A DNA stretch of 64,000 bases from Bacteroidota bacterium (GCA_023429135.1 JAEYWD010000107.1:1-64000), one strand, 5' to 3'. Shown: positions 34,993-44,938, counted from the first letter of the stretch. The notes: generated by a model from the sequence alone, not told the origin. Translations and numbers: made by a program.

Positions 34993-35460
34993 ATGAATGC
35001 AATAGGATTAGATGAAAACAAATCACAGGCTTTGGCCAGCAAAATGAACCCTTTGTTAGCAGCATATCAAATATTTTATATGAATGCTCGCGGATTTCAC
35101 TGGAATATAAAAGGAGACAAATTCTTTGAACTCCATGCAAAATTTGAAGAATTGTACACCGACCTCCTTGTAAAAATTGACGAAGTTGCTGAGAGAATTT
35201 TAACGCTTGGAGTAACTCCCCTTCACACTTTTGATGACTACAACCGCGAATCGGTTGTAAAAACAGCAAGTAATGTATCTGCTGGCACTGAAGCTGTGAA
35301 CCTGATTTTGGATGCCTTCAGGAAAATTCTGGTACTCGAAAGAGAAATTCTTACTTTATCGGCAGAAGCAGGTGATGAAGGAACCAATGCTCTCATGAGT
35401 GATTATATCCGGGAAAAGGAAAAATTAGTCTGGATGTATTCAGCATATCTTGGTAAATAA
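34993..35460 (+). CDS. dps: Dps family ferritin-like DNA-binding protein
   Basis: 155 residues of the Dps family, which forms 12-subunit shells that oxidise and store iron and protect DNA. The ferroxidase stretch is ARGFHWNIKGDKFFELHAKFEELYTD, with the expected His, Asp and Glu spacing, and DEVAERILTLG follows. No DNA-binding extension is evident at either end, so shell function is the safer call. It has its own promoter and terminator. Confidence 0.94.
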   Translation: MNAIGLDENKSQALASKMNPLLAAYQIFYMNARGFHWNIKGDKFFELHAKFEELYTDLLVKIDEVAERILTLGVTPLHTFDDYNRESVVKTASNVSAGTEAVNLILDAFRKILVLEREILTLSAEAGDEGTNALMSDYIREKEKLVWMYSAYLGK

Positions 35461-35477
35461 TTTTAACTAAAAACAGA

Positions 35478-35524
35478 TGAAAAAAGGATCAGGACTGTGA
35501 AAAAAATACCGGATCTTTTTTATG
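35478..35524 (+). terminator. Terminator after dps
   Basis: AAAAAAGGATCAGG and CCGGATCTTTTTT form an imperfect stem, followed by T residues. Confidence 0.65.
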
Positions 35525-35581
35525 TTAATTACCCGTTATAAAAACATCCTATTTTTTAAATCACTATTCTTGAACAATACT

Positions 35582-35589
35582 TATATTTG
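35582..35589 (+). promoter_or_regulatory. -7 box TATATTTG of the lipoprotein gene
   Basis: An exact TAnnTTTG match 22 bases before the ATG; no clear -33. Confidence 0.5.
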
Positions 35590-35610
35590 TAAATATTGAA
35601 CAAACCTTAA

Positions 35611-36453
35611 ATGAAACAAACTATGAAATTAAAAAATCGCTTATTTAATACGCTGTTTTCTTTGACATTAGCAATGGTTATGATACTGGCATCCTGCAAA
35701 AGCGGAAACACCGGAACTCAGGACTCGGCCACAGCAGATACTGTAAATAAAACCGAATTGTCGCAAGATGTTAAGGATGTTGTTTATCCTTTGCCTACTC
35801 CATTCGAAGTTACAACCATGCTGAATGATATAGGCGCAAAATATAATTCGGCCATTCTAAATCCAGCTAACAAAGTTGAAAAATATTTTACCGAATCGAG
35901 CAAAGCTGTTAATCTTGGTGTTTATGGCGCCGATTTAGCCTATGCTGCAACGTACGATCAAAAGCAGGATATCAAACTTTATTCCAATGCTTTAAAGAAA
36001 CTTGTAACTGATTTAGGTGTTAACATCGATTTTAATGCTCTCATTACCGATGAGAACAAAGAAAAATTCAATAACAAAGACACTCTCGTAAAGTACATCA
36101 CCAATACTTTCTCCGATACTTACCAGTATCTTGGCGAAAAAAGCAATCCGGATCTGGCAATTATCATGACTTCGGGTATGTGGGTAGAGTTAATGTACAT
36201 TGCAACCAATATCTCCGAAAACACTTATCATGTTACCGGAATGGTTAAGCTTATTACTGATCAGAAAGAATCATACAATAAGTTAATGCAACTGCTTGCA
36301 AGCAGAAATTCAAATACCGAGATCAAAGACCTAGAAACCAAGCTCTCGACATTGAAACCAGTGTTCGAAAAGATTGATGCTGGTCTTACAGAACCTGATT
36401 ATAAGATTATCCTGAACACTATTAAAGAAGTAAGAAAAAACTTTGTTTCTTAA
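35611..36453 (+). CDS. Lipoprotein, unknown
   Basis: 280 residues with a lipoprotein signal peptide ending MILASCKSG, where Cys follows ILAS. The mature part is helical, with no family I can name. An alternative start four codons later (MKLKN) is possible. A strong terminator separates it from the ABC transporter gene 75 bases on, so they are probably not one unit, though both are membrane-bound. Confidence 0.82.
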   Translation: MKQTMKLKNRLFNTLFSLTLAMVMILASCKSGNTGTQDSATADTVNKTELSQDVKDVVYPLPTPFEVTTMLNDIGAKYNSAILNPANKVEKYFTESSKAVNLGVYGADLAYAATYDQKQDIKLYSNALKKLVTDLGVNIDFNALITDENKEKFNNKDTLVKYITNTFSDTYQYLGEKSNPDLAIIMTSGMWVELMYIATNISENTYHVTGMVKLITDQKESYNKLMQLLASRNSNTEIKDLETKLSTLKPVFEKIDAGLTEPDYKIILNTIKEVRKNFVS

Positions 36454-36475
36454 ATAAAGAATAATCAAAAACATT

Positions 36476-36515
36476 ACAGCCCCATGCATTTTATGGCATC
36501 GGGCTGTTTTTTTTA
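36476..36515 (+). terminator. Terminator after the lipoprotein gene
   Basis: CAGCCC and GGGCTG with inner ATGC/GGCAT pairing, loop ATTTTAT, followed by eight T. Confidence 0.88.
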
Positions 36516-36528
36516 ACCACAGCCATAC

Positions 36529-39500
36529 ATGAATGAGTCCATTTTAAAAGCGCTGATGCGTTTGTTTGCTATCGTAGCTGACGTCAATAAAGAAGGGCAG
36601 TCCGATAACGAACGGGGTATTGTAATGGACTATCTCGACCTTCAGTATAGTCACGAGATTGCGCAAAAATACCTGGAGTATTTCGATGAACAGGTGAAAT
36701 ATTTCCATCCGGAACTCATGCATACCAATGAAGAGGAAGGCCGGAAACAACAATTGGCAAACGAAGGAAACATTCTTAGTCTGCTTAACCAGATTAACGA
36801 AGAGCTCGATCAGGAACAACGTCTGGTAGTGATTATTTATCTGCTTGACTTTATCAATCGGGATGTTACCTCCAAAAATGAACTGAAGTTTGTCACCAGT
36901 ATTGCAAACCAGCTACTTATTAAAGAAGAAGAATTTAATGATATCAAAGCCTTTACTTTTGACAACCTTGATGAAGTTGTAAATAAAGACTGGCTCCTGT
37001 TTATTGATGCTGAAGAATCGGCCCCCCATCCTATCAAGCATATGCCCAATAAAAAGATAGACGGGCGACTTTCGGTTTTACATATCCCCAGCGTTAATTT
37101 ACACGTTTTCAGGTATAACGGAAAGCTGAACCTTTTCATGAATGGTCACAGCATTAAGCCCGACCGTTCCTATATTTGGTCAGCAGGCTCTGTGATTAAA
37201 AATCCGAAAATTGAATCGCTGTACTTTAGCAGGATGGCAGGAAAATTTATCACTGCCAATTTAGCAAGCAAGTTCGTTTTTGAAGCAGAGAACATAGAAT
37301 ATTATTACCGAAACAGTTCAAACGGACTAAAACGGTTTAATCTTACCGAAGAATCCGGACGTTTAATAGGTATTATCGGAGGCAGTGGATCGGGGAAGTC
37401 AACACTCATCAACGTTCTTAACGGAAACATAAAACCTCGTTTCGGGACAATAAAAATTAACGGGTTCGATATTCACGAACATAAGGATAAATTGAAGGGC
37501 ATTATTGGATATGTCCCTCAAGATGACCTTTTAATAAAAGAATTAACCGTTTTTCAGAACCTTTATTACAACGCCAAGCTGTGTTTTAATAATTATGATG
37601 AAGAACGAATCAAACAAATTGTTGAAGTTGCGCTTGTTGACTTCGATCTTGTCGAAGCCCGTGATCTGAATGTCGGCGACGCTTTTACAACTATTCTGAG
37701 CGGTGGCCAGCGTAAGCGACTCAATATAGCTCTGGAACTCATCCGCGAACCATCTATTCTTTTTGTTGATGAGCCAACATCAGGATTGTCATCGGCCGAT
37801 TCGGAAAAAGTTATAATTCTGCTTAAACGGCAGGCTCTGAAAGGTAGGCTCGTAATTACCAATATTCACCAGCCATCGTCGGACGTATTTAAAATGCTGG
37901 ATAAGCTTCTGGTAATGGATCAGGGCGGAAGGGTAATATATTACGGCAACCCAGTTTCGGCAATTACATATTTTAAGCATGCTGCAAGGTATCCCGATGC
38001 CGACGAAAGTGAATGCCTCAGTTGCGGTAACATCAACGCCGAGCAGATTCTCCGTATAGTGGAAGCTCGTGTTGTGGATGCCAAGGGTAAAATGACACGT
38101 AAAAGAAAGACCCTACCGGAAGAGTGGTACCAGCGCTATCTAAACGAAATAGATGTCAAAGTTCAGGAAACACACCGCGAACATGACGATACTGTTCCAA
38201 AAACCAATTTCGGTATTCCAAATCATTTCGAACAGTTTAAGATATTTCTAAGCAGGGACCTGATGGCGAAACTCCATAACAAACAGTACCTGTTTATCAA
38301 TGCAATTGAAGCGCCCTTGCTGGCCTTTATCCTTGCATTCTTTACCAAGAACTATACTTACATTGACGGTATTCCCCGTTATATCTTCGGAGAAAACCCT
38401 AATATTCCGGCATTTCTTTTCATGGCTGTAATTGTGGCCTTGTTTCTGGGTCTTATCATTAGTGCCGAAGAAATATTTAAAGACAGAAAAATTCTTAAAC
38501 GTGAAAAGTTTTTGGACTTAAGCCGGTTCAGTTATCTGCTTTCGAAAATTACTATACTCTTTTCTATTTCAGCACTGCAATCGCTTATTTTCGTATTGAT
38601 AGCCAACAGCATGCTCGATATTAAAGGAATGGTTTTCTCGTACTGGATAATCCTCTTCACGGCCTCGTGCTGGGCCAATATGGTTGGGCTGATAATTTCA
38701 TCGGGATTAAACTCGGTTGTTACCATATATATATTAGTACCGATTATTCTGGTACCCGAACTTCTGTTTAGCGGCGTGGTAGTCGACTTCAATAAAATGC
38801 ACAATAAAATAGCCTCTGAAAAGTATGTTCCTGTAATTGGCGATATAATGACTTCCCGCTGGGCTTACGAAGCAATTATGGTCACACAATTCAAGGACAA
38901 CCGCTTCGAACGCCAGTTTTACAAGGCCGAGAAGAAAATAAAAACAGCGGTTTTTTACCGTTCATATTCTATACCCGAACTTCGGAACATCGCTTATCAA
39001 AGTATTCAGTTAAAAAAACAGAATAATGATACCGCTAAACTCGCCAACAAACTAGAGGTGCTGCGAAACGAAACCGTTGAGATTGGGAACGAACTGGAAT
39101 GGCCTGAGAACAAAATTGTTGATAAACTATACCCATCCTTTTATAATGAAGAAGTTTTAGCAGAATACGACAACTTTCTTTCCCGGGCCGAAAAGCGTTT
39201 TATTGCCATTTACAACAGCGCTGTGAAAGAACGCGACGACAAATATACCAGCATTGCAAAAAAACTTGGCGGAAACGAACAATTTCAGAATTACAAGCAA
39301 AAATATTACAACAAGCAACTTGCTTTTGTAATGACCAACGAGAAAGAACTGAATGAATTTGTTATTCAGGATAATGAAATTGTAAGAGTGAGAGAAGCTG
39401 TATTCCGCTCACCTGAAGCCAGCAACGGGAGGGCGCATTTTTACGCCCCTGTAAAACGTATTTTCAATCTTTCCATTGGTACACTTTACTTCAACCTTCT

Positions 39501-39684
39501 TTTGATCTGGCTGTATACCTTTGTAATGTTTGTAATTCTGTATTACGACATCCTGCGTAAGATTATTGCATACTTCGAATCGCTGCTGATGATCCGCAGA
39601 ACACGCAGAAGGTTGTTAAGATTACTGCTGATTGAACAACAGAATGTAAAACAGACTTTTAAAGGATTGAAACCGCTTTCGTAA
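36529..39684 (+). CDS. ABCG-like ABC transporter with N-terminal TerB-like and FHA-like regions
   Basis: 1051 residues, far longer than an ABCG half-transporter. Residues about 1-130 are helical and resemble TerB-like domains; about 170-245 (DGRLSVLHIPSVNLHVFRYN) is a degenerate FHA-like region. The ATPase has Walker A GGSGSGKSTL (about 284-293), signature LSGGQRKRLN (near 390), and Walker B ILFVDEPTSG. Membrane helices follow in the ABC2 style near 590-760, with a further large charged loop (about 790-985) before the last helix. I know this arrangement from Bacteroidota genomes but not a substrate. The lipoprotein upstream is a possible partner. Confidence 0.9.
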   Translation: MNESILKALMRLFAIVADVNKEGQSDNERGIVMDYLDLQYSHEIAQKYLEYFDEQVKYFHPELMHTNEEEGRKQQLANEGNILSLLNQINEELDQEQRLVVIIYLLDFINRDVTSKNELKFVTSIANQLLIKEEEFNDIKAFTFDNLDEVVNKDWLLFIDAEESAPHPIKHMPNKKIDGRLSVLHIPSVNLHVFRYNGKLNLFMNGHSIKPDRSYIWSAGSVIKNPKIESLYFSRMAGKFITANLASKFVFEAENIEYYYRNSSNGLKRFNLTEESGRLIGIIGGSGSGKSTLINVLNGNIKPRFGTIKINGFDIHEHKDKLKGIIGYVPQDDLLIKELTVFQNLYYNAKLCFNNYDEERIKQIVEVALVDFDLVEARDLNVGDAFTTILSGGQRKRLNIALELIREPSILFVDEPTSGLSSADSEKVIILLKRQALKGRLVITNIHQPSSDVFKMLDKLLVMDQGGRVIYYGNPVSAITYFKHAARYPDADESECLSCGNINAEQILRIVEARVVDAKGKMTRKRKTLPEEWYQRYLNEIDVKVQETHREHDDTVPKTNFGIPNHFEQFKIFLSRDLMAKLHNKQYLFINAIEAPLLAFILAFFTKNYTYIDGIPRYIFGENPNIPAFLFMAVIVALFLGLIISAEEIFKDRKILKREKFLDLSRFSYLLSKITILFSISALQSLIFVLIANSMLDIKGMVFSYWIILFTASCWANMVGLIISSGLNSVVTIYILVPIILVPELLFSGVVVDFNKMHNKIASEKYVPVIGDIMTSRWAYEAIMVTQFKDNRFERQFYKAEKKIKTAVFYRSYSIPELRNIAYQSIQLKKQNNDTAKLANKLEVLRNETVEIGNELEWPENKIVDKLYPSFYNEEVLAEYDNFLSRAEKRFIAIYNSAVKERDDKYTSIAKKLGGNEQFQNYKQKYYNKQLAFVMTNEKELNEFVIQDNEIVRVREAVFRSPEASNGRAHFYAPVKRIFNLSIGTLYFNLLLIWLYTFVMFVILYYDILRKIIAYFESLLMIRRTRRRLLRLLLIEQQNVKQTFKGLKPLS

Positions 39685-39709
39685 GGCGAAAGTCTTTCTA
39701 TGCCATTAA

Positions 39710-40792
39710 CTAAAACCTGTAAGAAAACCCGATTCCCAGAAATTGCCGTAGCTGCAATCGGGGGCCTTTGTTAGGAGGTGTAACAACATTGTCGTCGTAA
39801 AGCAGGTTGGCTTTGAGATTGGCAGTAATAAATTTATTTAACCGTGCCGTTACAGTTAACTCGCAATCCCAGTCGATGTTTTCCGGTTTTACCATATAAT
39901 TCGAAAAGGCGTCGAGTTTAAACTGATAATTCACCAATTTTAAAAGACTCCCTTTGGCAAGAAGTTTCATGTATCCTCCAAATTCATGGCGGAAATGTTT
40001 GCCGGAATCGATACCGAAAAATTTCCGACTTGACAATAATTCACTTTTAACAATAGTGGTTTTTCCTGTTACACTTGACAGCATAAACGAAAAGTTCGCA
40101 TTGGGTTTGTAATCGATACCAACGGAGAGAAAAACTGTTGCAGGCAACAAAAAATCGGAAATTTTAACCGAGTCTTTCTCGGGGTAATCATACCCTGGGA
40201 AAACCTGGGTTTTAAAATTTAGTAGTGCAGAATAAAACAGCCGTTTAGAAATTCGCCGTCCATATTTTGTAAGAATTTCAAGCCGATCGTCAGTTTTAAC
40301 GGCAGGAGTATTTTCCCGCTTTTGACGCCCAAAACCAAAATCGATCGAATTATCCCAGGCAGAAACAGAGTTGGAGTAATTAGCCGAAAGATTCAGCAAA
40401 ATATTGGCTGCCACAGAATTCTGCCCCCCTGACGACCAGTTTGAAAGTACAATTTGCGAGAGATTCAAAGTGAACATACCTCCGGTTTTCCAATATTTAA
40501 CAGTATCGCGGGGTATTGTATCAGAACTTATCAGTTTAGGACGCGAAATAAGCAGACTATCGGCTATGGCCAGACTCGATTCCAAGTTTAAAAGAGGTAT
40601 AAATTGAGTGATGAGCGAAGTGTCAGGTAAAACTTCTAATATTAAAGAATCCTGTTGAAATATGTTTAATGAGTCAGGAGATAAGGTATTCATAACCAAA
40701 GTCGAGTCCTGAAGAGGAGATTCCTGAGCCCCTACCTTTATATGAAAAGAAAAAATAAGTAAATATATTCCAACCCGTAATATCAAACCCAT
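39710..40792 (-). CDS. DUF3078 domain outer-membrane protein
   Basis: 360 residues with a signal peptide (about 1-22). The mature part, from about residue 105 (YWKTGGMFTLNLSQIVLSNW), matches my recollection of DUF3078, a Bacteroidota beta-barrel family of unknown function. The stretch before it is low-complexity. The last residue pattern FSYRF is that of an outer-membrane barrel. It converges on the ABC transporter gene and stands alone. Confidence 0.85.
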   Translation of the reverse strand: MGLILRVGIYLLIFSFHIKVGAQESPLQDSTLVMNTLSPDSLNIFQQDSLILEVLPDTSLITQFIPLLNLESSLAIADSLLISRPKLISSDTIPRDTVKYWKTGGMFTLNLSQIVLSNWSSGGQNSVAANILLNLSANYSNSVSAWDNSIDFGFGRQKRENTPAVKTDDRLEILTKYGRRISKRLFYSALLNFKTQVFPGYDYPEKDSVKISDFLLPATVFLSVGIDYKPNANFSFMLSSVTGKTTIVKSELLSSRKFFGIDSGKHFRHEFGGYMKLLAKGSLLKLVNYQFKLDAFSNYMVKPENIDWDCELTVTARLNKFITANLKANLLYDDNVVTPPNKGPRLQLRQFLGIGFSYRF

Positions 40793-40877
40793 AACTAAGC
40801 CGAGACTTCGATAGTATTACCCTAAACTGCACAATGAAACTGGTCTGGAATTGATTGACCGTACTAAGAATTTCGCA

Positions 40878-40909
40878 TAAAAAACAAGCGGCAACCCAAA
40901 AGCCGCTTT
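40878..40909 (-). terminator. Terminator of the flavin reductase gene
   Basis: AAGCGGC and GCCGCTT pair (40886-40908), followed on the minus strand by a T-rich run. Confidence 0.8.
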
Positions 40910-40951
40910 AGTATTATAAAACGTAAAAGATGTAAAATATTGTCGTGTTGG

Positions 40952-41467
40952 TTAAAAAGGCTTGAAACAATTTACAATTTCACCGATAAACATCCGGTGA
41001 AAATCGTTATTCTGATAAGTTGATTTCAGGATACTCTGATCAATAAAAGCTTCCGGTTTAAGATTCTCGGCATATAGTTTCTTACATTCGAAAGCAAGGC
41101 GTGCCTGCTGAAAAATAACATTTCCAAGGTCGGTAGGATACGGTATCAGCTCTGTAGCTTTCATTTTATCAGTATTTCTTCCAGAGTGACTTCCACAAAA
41201 GTCCAGTGCCGGTTTAAATTCTGGACTAAAAAAACTAAGCGTAAAGTAGTGATTCCTGTTCATAAACTCGTAAGTATATCGCTGGGGGCGCACAAAACAA
41301 AAGATAACAGGCTTATTCCACATTACTCCAACCGAGCCCCAACTAATGGTCATGGTGTTAAAACTTTCGGGGTTACCGGCTGTCAACAATCCCCAATCGT
41401 TATTAAGAATATTGAAATAATTTTCACTCAGACTGTTCAGGTTAATTTTTTTGAATAAGCCTTCCAT
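40952..41467 (-). CDS. Flavin reductase family protein
   Basis: 171 residues of the flavin-reductase-like FMN-binding split-barrel fold. It has the conserved NTMTISWGSVGVMWNKPV and RPQRYTYEFMNRNHYFTLSF motifs. It may reduce FMN with NAD(P)H or simply bind FMN. Neighbours give no pathway. Confidence 0.9.
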   Translation of the reverse strand: MEGLFKKINLNSLSENYFNILNNDWGLLTAGNPESFNTMTISWGSVGVMWNKPVIFCFVRPQRYTYEFMNRNHYFTLSFFSPEFKPALDFCGSHSGRNTDKMKATELIPYPTDLGNVIFQQARLAFECKKLYAENLKPEAFIDQSILKSTYQNNDFHRMFIGEIVNCFKPF

Positions 41468-41532
41468 GATTACAAGTTTAGATAATTAGCTTTTCTGTTT
41501 AAAATTAGTTTATTAAGTATAAAAAACAAAGT

Positions 41533-42771
41533 TTAACCTAAGATCCATTTATACAAAGGATAAAAAACTGACAAAATTGGCATGTCGTAACCAAACTGAT
41601 ATTTCTCTTCGAGATGCGATTCTACCAATGGATGCTGTTTGAACCAAGGAACACGAAAACGTTTTCGTGATACGAAATTAAGAAACTGATCCAGAAAAGA
41701 GTCGAAAAACAACATAAACACTGTAACGCCATAAATGTTGTCGCTTGTATAAATATTAAAAGGCTTCGGTTGAATATACGATACCATTAAAATAAGGAGC
41801 AACCAAATAATAACACGTATTATTAGCCCGGTAGTAACCAGAAAGGAAACTGTTGATTTAGTACCGGTAAGAACTAAAATAAACTTGGAAACAATTATAG
41901 TAAGCAATAAACCTATGATAAAACGCCAGAGAATACTGTAAATATTGAGAAAGAAAATAAAATAAAACAGTATGCTAATTTTGATCACAATCAGAAGAGA
42001 ATGCACAACCAGTGCATGATGTGAACGAGGAATATTCAGTGTTACACTTTTCTGGTCGAAAGCAACGCCATGCTGCCCAAGACCGTAATTTTTCAGTTTT
42101 ATATCCTTTATCTTGATCATCCCTATTTTATAAGGTCGGGAGTTAGCTTTTAGCCGTGGCGCATAAAAGCACTGTTCCTGAGCCTCATTATCTATAACCG
42201 AGAAAACCTTCTTAATCTGGTGAAAGTTGTAATAAAATTTACCTGCAATAAAGTATCGTTTTCCTGCTTTTAAGATAAAATAAACGCCCAAACCGCCTAC
42301 CAGCATCATAATTCCTCTTCCTACATAAGAAGCTCCGGTATCGTACAGGGTTAAAAAAACCGGAATCACCACCAGAAAAATGCAAAAAGCAAATAATGCA
42401 AATTTGCCCAGGTAAGAAGTGAGCAGCACGACATCTTGTAATCCGCTTTCCTGATATTCCTCCTTTTCCTTCCGTTCTCTTTCCACGCGCTTCCTGGCTC
42501 TTTCCTGAGCCCTTTCGCGTGCAACGCGCCGCATTTCTTCAAAATAGGCGGGATCTACTTCATCCTGGTCATAAATTTTCCCCCTATAGCGTTTGATATC
42601 TTCAAGCAGAAATTCGTATGCCTCCGAAATTTCCAGAAATTGTTGATGTGCCTCCGGGTCGGGATTAACGTCGGGATGATATTTTTTGGCAAGAATTCTG
42701 TAAGCTTGCTTAATCTCATCTTCATTCGCAGAAGCGTTCAGATTGAGTACATTCAAGTATTCCTTTTTCAT
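41533..42771 (-). CDS. Membrane-anchored DnaJ-domain protein
   Basis: 412 residues. An N-terminal J domain (residues 1-65) has the HPD motif at 32-34 (KKYHPDVNPDP), followed by a highly charged helix (ARERAQERARKRVERERKEKEE), then about six membrane segments. No zinc-finger or substrate domain of classical DnaJ is present, so it would recruit DnaK to the membrane. The target is unknown. Confidence 0.88.
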   Translation of the reverse strand: MKKEYLNVLNLNASANEDEIKQAYRILAKKYHPDVNPDPEAHQQFLEISEAYEFLLEDIKRYRGKIYDQDEVDPAYFEEMRRVARERAQERARKRVERERKEKEEYQESGLQDVVLLTSYLGKFALFAFCIFLVVIPVFLTLYDTGASYVGRGIMMLVGGLGVYFILKAGKRYFIAGKFYYNFHQIKKVFSVIDNEAQEQCFYAPRLKANSRPYKIGMIKIKDIKLKNYGLGQHGVAFDQKSVTLNIPRSHHALVVHSLLIVIKISILFYFIFFLNIYSILWRFIIGLLLTIIVSKFILVLTGTKSTVSFLVTTGLIIRVIIWLLLILMVSYIQPKPFNIYTSDNIYGVTVFMLFFDSFLDQFLNFVSRKRFRVPWFKQHPLVESHLEEKYQFGYDMPILSVFYPLYKWILG

Positions 42772-42800
42772 AGCAAGCTCAACAGAACTTTACGACTAAT

Positions 42801-43103
42801 CTAAAAACCGTAGTCGACCACCACCCTTTCCTTGGTGGAGGCCTTAATAAGCGATGCAACGGCCAAATGCGTCGGATGTTCCTGATAAAACTGAAGATCG
42901 CTGAGTGTATGATGCTCGGTGATCAGAACCAGGTCGAATGCTGCCGGACTGGTATTAACATTGATACCTACCTCCAAGGAGCTTAGTCCGTCAATTTTAC
43001 CAATCATCGATTCAAGTTCTTCTTTCAAAAGTAAGGCTGTGGCTTTTTTATTTCCGCCTTCGCAATCGTCTTTAATACGCCACATTACAATGTGTCTAAC
43101 CAT
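42801..43103 (-). CDS. Dabb family protein (stress-responsive A/B barrel)
   Basis: 100 residues with the ferredoxin-like fold of the Dabb family: MVRHIVMWRIKDD, LEVGINVNTSPAAFDLVLI, and HPTHLAVASLIK. It forms a dimeric barrel in known members; the substrate here is not evident. It lies 29 bases upstream of the DnaJ gene, on the same strand. Confidence 0.9.
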   Translation of the reverse strand: MVRHIVMWRIKDDCEGGNKKATALLLKEELESMIGKIDGLSSLEVGINVNTSPAAFDLVLITEHHTLSDLQFYQEHPTHLAVASLIKASTKERVVVDYGF

Positions 43104-43210
43104 AAAAAATCTTTTTATTTAATTTCCAGCTAATTTATGAAAATACCTTTGTTCTATAAAATTTAGATAAACATTAAGCAATTTTAGGAACAATAAAATC
43201 GCTTTACATT

Positions 43211-44284
43211 TTAAAACAATTCTTTAAGCTTTATTTCTTCTTTTTCCCAACAAAGTTCCTGGCGGGCAGATGCTATTTTTTCTTTCCAGAAGTTTCTTTT
43301 TACTTCATCGTTAAGCATCAATTGCAAAACAGAAGCCAGGCTTTCGGGAGTCCGCTCTTCAAGGACCATTCCTACCTGATAATTTTTAACAATGGCAGCC
43401 ATTTCGGGCAGATCGGAAGTTAAAACAGGAACACCCGCCTGAATGTAATCGAACAGTTTATTTGGCAAGGCAACAAAATAACTTTGCCCAACGGCTTCCT
43501 CGAGAGAAATGCCCACGGCGGCTTTTCCTGTTAATTCCCGCAACCGGTCGGGCAACAGTGTGCCTGTAAACTGAACACGCTCTAACACATTTAAGGAATT
43601 TGCGATTTCTTTTAGTTTTTTCAGTTCAGGTCCGTCCCCGACAATAACCAGTATGGCGTCAGGCAGCAGCAGCATAGCCTGAAGCATAAGTTCCAGTCCT
43701 CTTCCAATATTAATACTTCCCTGATAAATGATTATTCTGCTGTTGTTATTAGTAAAATTTTCGGGCAAGGTGACAGGTAAATTGCGAATTACGCTAAATC
43801 TGACATTATACTTCTGCTGGTAAATATCAGCCAGTTTGCCCGAAACAGTGTAGTATTGATCACATCCGCCAATAATCCTTTTCTCAATAAAAAGCCAGAA
43901 AATCCTTACAAACCTGCGTTTATAGACCTCAGGAGTTTCAGAAAAATATTCGTGACTGTCGAAAATAAGTTTGGAGCGCTTTATTTTTGAAACGAAAAAA
44001 TTGGCTGGCAGTGTATCCAGATCGTTTGCCAACAATATGTCTGCTTTATGGAAAAGCAGGAAAAAGAAGAGTCTGATGTTGTATTCGGCGTAAAACAAAA
44101 ATTTTCTATTGAAAAGGTGTTTTAACCGTTTACATGAATAATCCCTGGGAGGCATAGATATCCGGGGCCAGGCACGACCAACAAGCAATACATCGAATCC
44201 CCATTTATGCAACGATTGACAAACTCTTTCGACCCGCTGATCGGTAACCAGATTATTGGTAACTGATACAATAACTCTTTTCAT
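43211..44284 (-). CDS. Glycosyltransferase family 4
   Basis: 357 residues from the ATG at 44284 (a TTG two codons earlier would nearly touch the upstream stop). The C-terminal GT-B half has the GT4 pattern YQGSINIGRGL, VIVGDGPELKK, and GKAAVGISLEEAVGQSYFVALPNKLFDYIQAGVP. Sugar nucleotide and acceptor are unknown. It follows the TsaC-like gene with a six-base gap, so they share a transcript. Confidence 0.92.
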   Translation of the reverse strand: MKRVIVSVTNNLVTDQRVERVCQSLHKWGFDVLLVGRAWPRISMPPRDYSCKRLKHLFNRKFLFYAEYNIRLFFFLLFHKADILLANDLDTLPANFFVSKIKRSKLIFDSHEYFSETPEVYKRRFVRIFWLFIEKRIIGGCDQYYTVSGKLADIYQQKYNVRFSVIRNLPVTLPENFTNNNSRIIIYQGSINIGRGLELMLQAMLLLPDAILVIVGDGPELKKLKEIANSLNVLERVQFTGTLLPDRLRELTGKAAVGISLEEAVGQSYFVALPNKLFDYIQAGVPVLTSDLPEMAAIVKNYQVGMVLEERTPESLASVLQLMLNDEVKRNFWKEKIASARQELCWEKEEIKLKELF

Positions 44285-44290
44285 CAGCAA

Positions 44291-44911
44291 TCAAAACTCA
44301 AGCTCGCCAATACCCTGACGGACAATTTCCGGTTCGGCGCCGGTGCAATCAATAACTGTTGTAGGTTGATTATTTCCATACCCCCCGTCGATTACAATAT
44401 CAACCAGATCACGATAATTTTCGAGAATAAGCTCAGGATCAGTTGTATATTCAATAATTTCATCATCGTCGCGAACCGAAGTTGTAAGTATAGGAGTCCC
44501 AAATTCGCGGGCAATGGTTAAAATGATTTTGTTATCGGGAATGCGAATTCCAATTGTTTTTTTATTGCTTTGAAAAACTTTCGGCACCCGGCTGTTGGCA
44601 TTCAGAATAAAAGTAAAAGGGCCCGGTAGCGATTTTTTCATCAACTTAAAGATAGGATTGCTGATTGGAGTAGTATAATCCGAAAGCTGACTCAGATCGT
44701 AACAAATTAGCGAAAACTGCGCCTTCTCGGGTTTGACATTCTTTATCCTTGCAATTCTTTCAATGGCTTTATGGTTGTAAATATCACAGCCAATCCCATA
44801 CACCGAGTCAGTCGGGTAAATAATCACCCCTCCGTTCTTCAGCGTATCCACAACTTTGTCGAGCTGTCGCTGACTGTTGTTTTCGTCATACAGTTTAATA
44901 AATAAGGCCAT
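44291..44911 (-). CDS. L-threonylcarbamoyladenylate synthase (TsaC/Sua5/YciO/YrdC)
   Basis: 206 residues. The YrdC fold (DTLKNGGVIIYPTDSVYGIGCD, IRIPDNKIILTI, IVRQGIGELEF) makes threonylcarbamoyl-AMP for the t6A base of tRNA. Because it is as near to YciO as to TsaC, whose role is less clear, I leave the symbol blank. A -7 box TACCTTTG lies 20-27 bases upstream (44931-44938). Confidence 0.88.
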   Translation of the reverse strand: MALFIKLYDENNSQRQLDKVVDTLKNGGVIIYPTDSVYGIGCDIYNHKAIERIARIKNVKPEKAQFSLICYDLSQLSDYTTPISNPIFKLMKKSLPGPFTFILNANSRVPKVFQSNKKTIGIRIPDNKIILTIAREFGTPILTTSVRDDDEIIEYTTDPELILENYRDLVDIVIDGGYGNNQPTTVIDCTGAEPEIVRQGIGELEF

Positions 44912-44930
44912 CTGTTAAGATTTACAAACA

Positions 44931-44938
44931 CAAAGGTA
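44931..44938 (-). promoter_or_regulatory. -7 box TACCTTTG upstream of the TsaC-like gene
   Basis: An exact TAnnTTTG match on the minus strand, about 20 bases before the start codon. Confidence 0.45.

Noticed and set aside
33469..36453. Prophage or integrative element near tRNA-Ser
   Set aside because: No integrase, no repeat of the tRNA 3' end and ordinary gene content follow.
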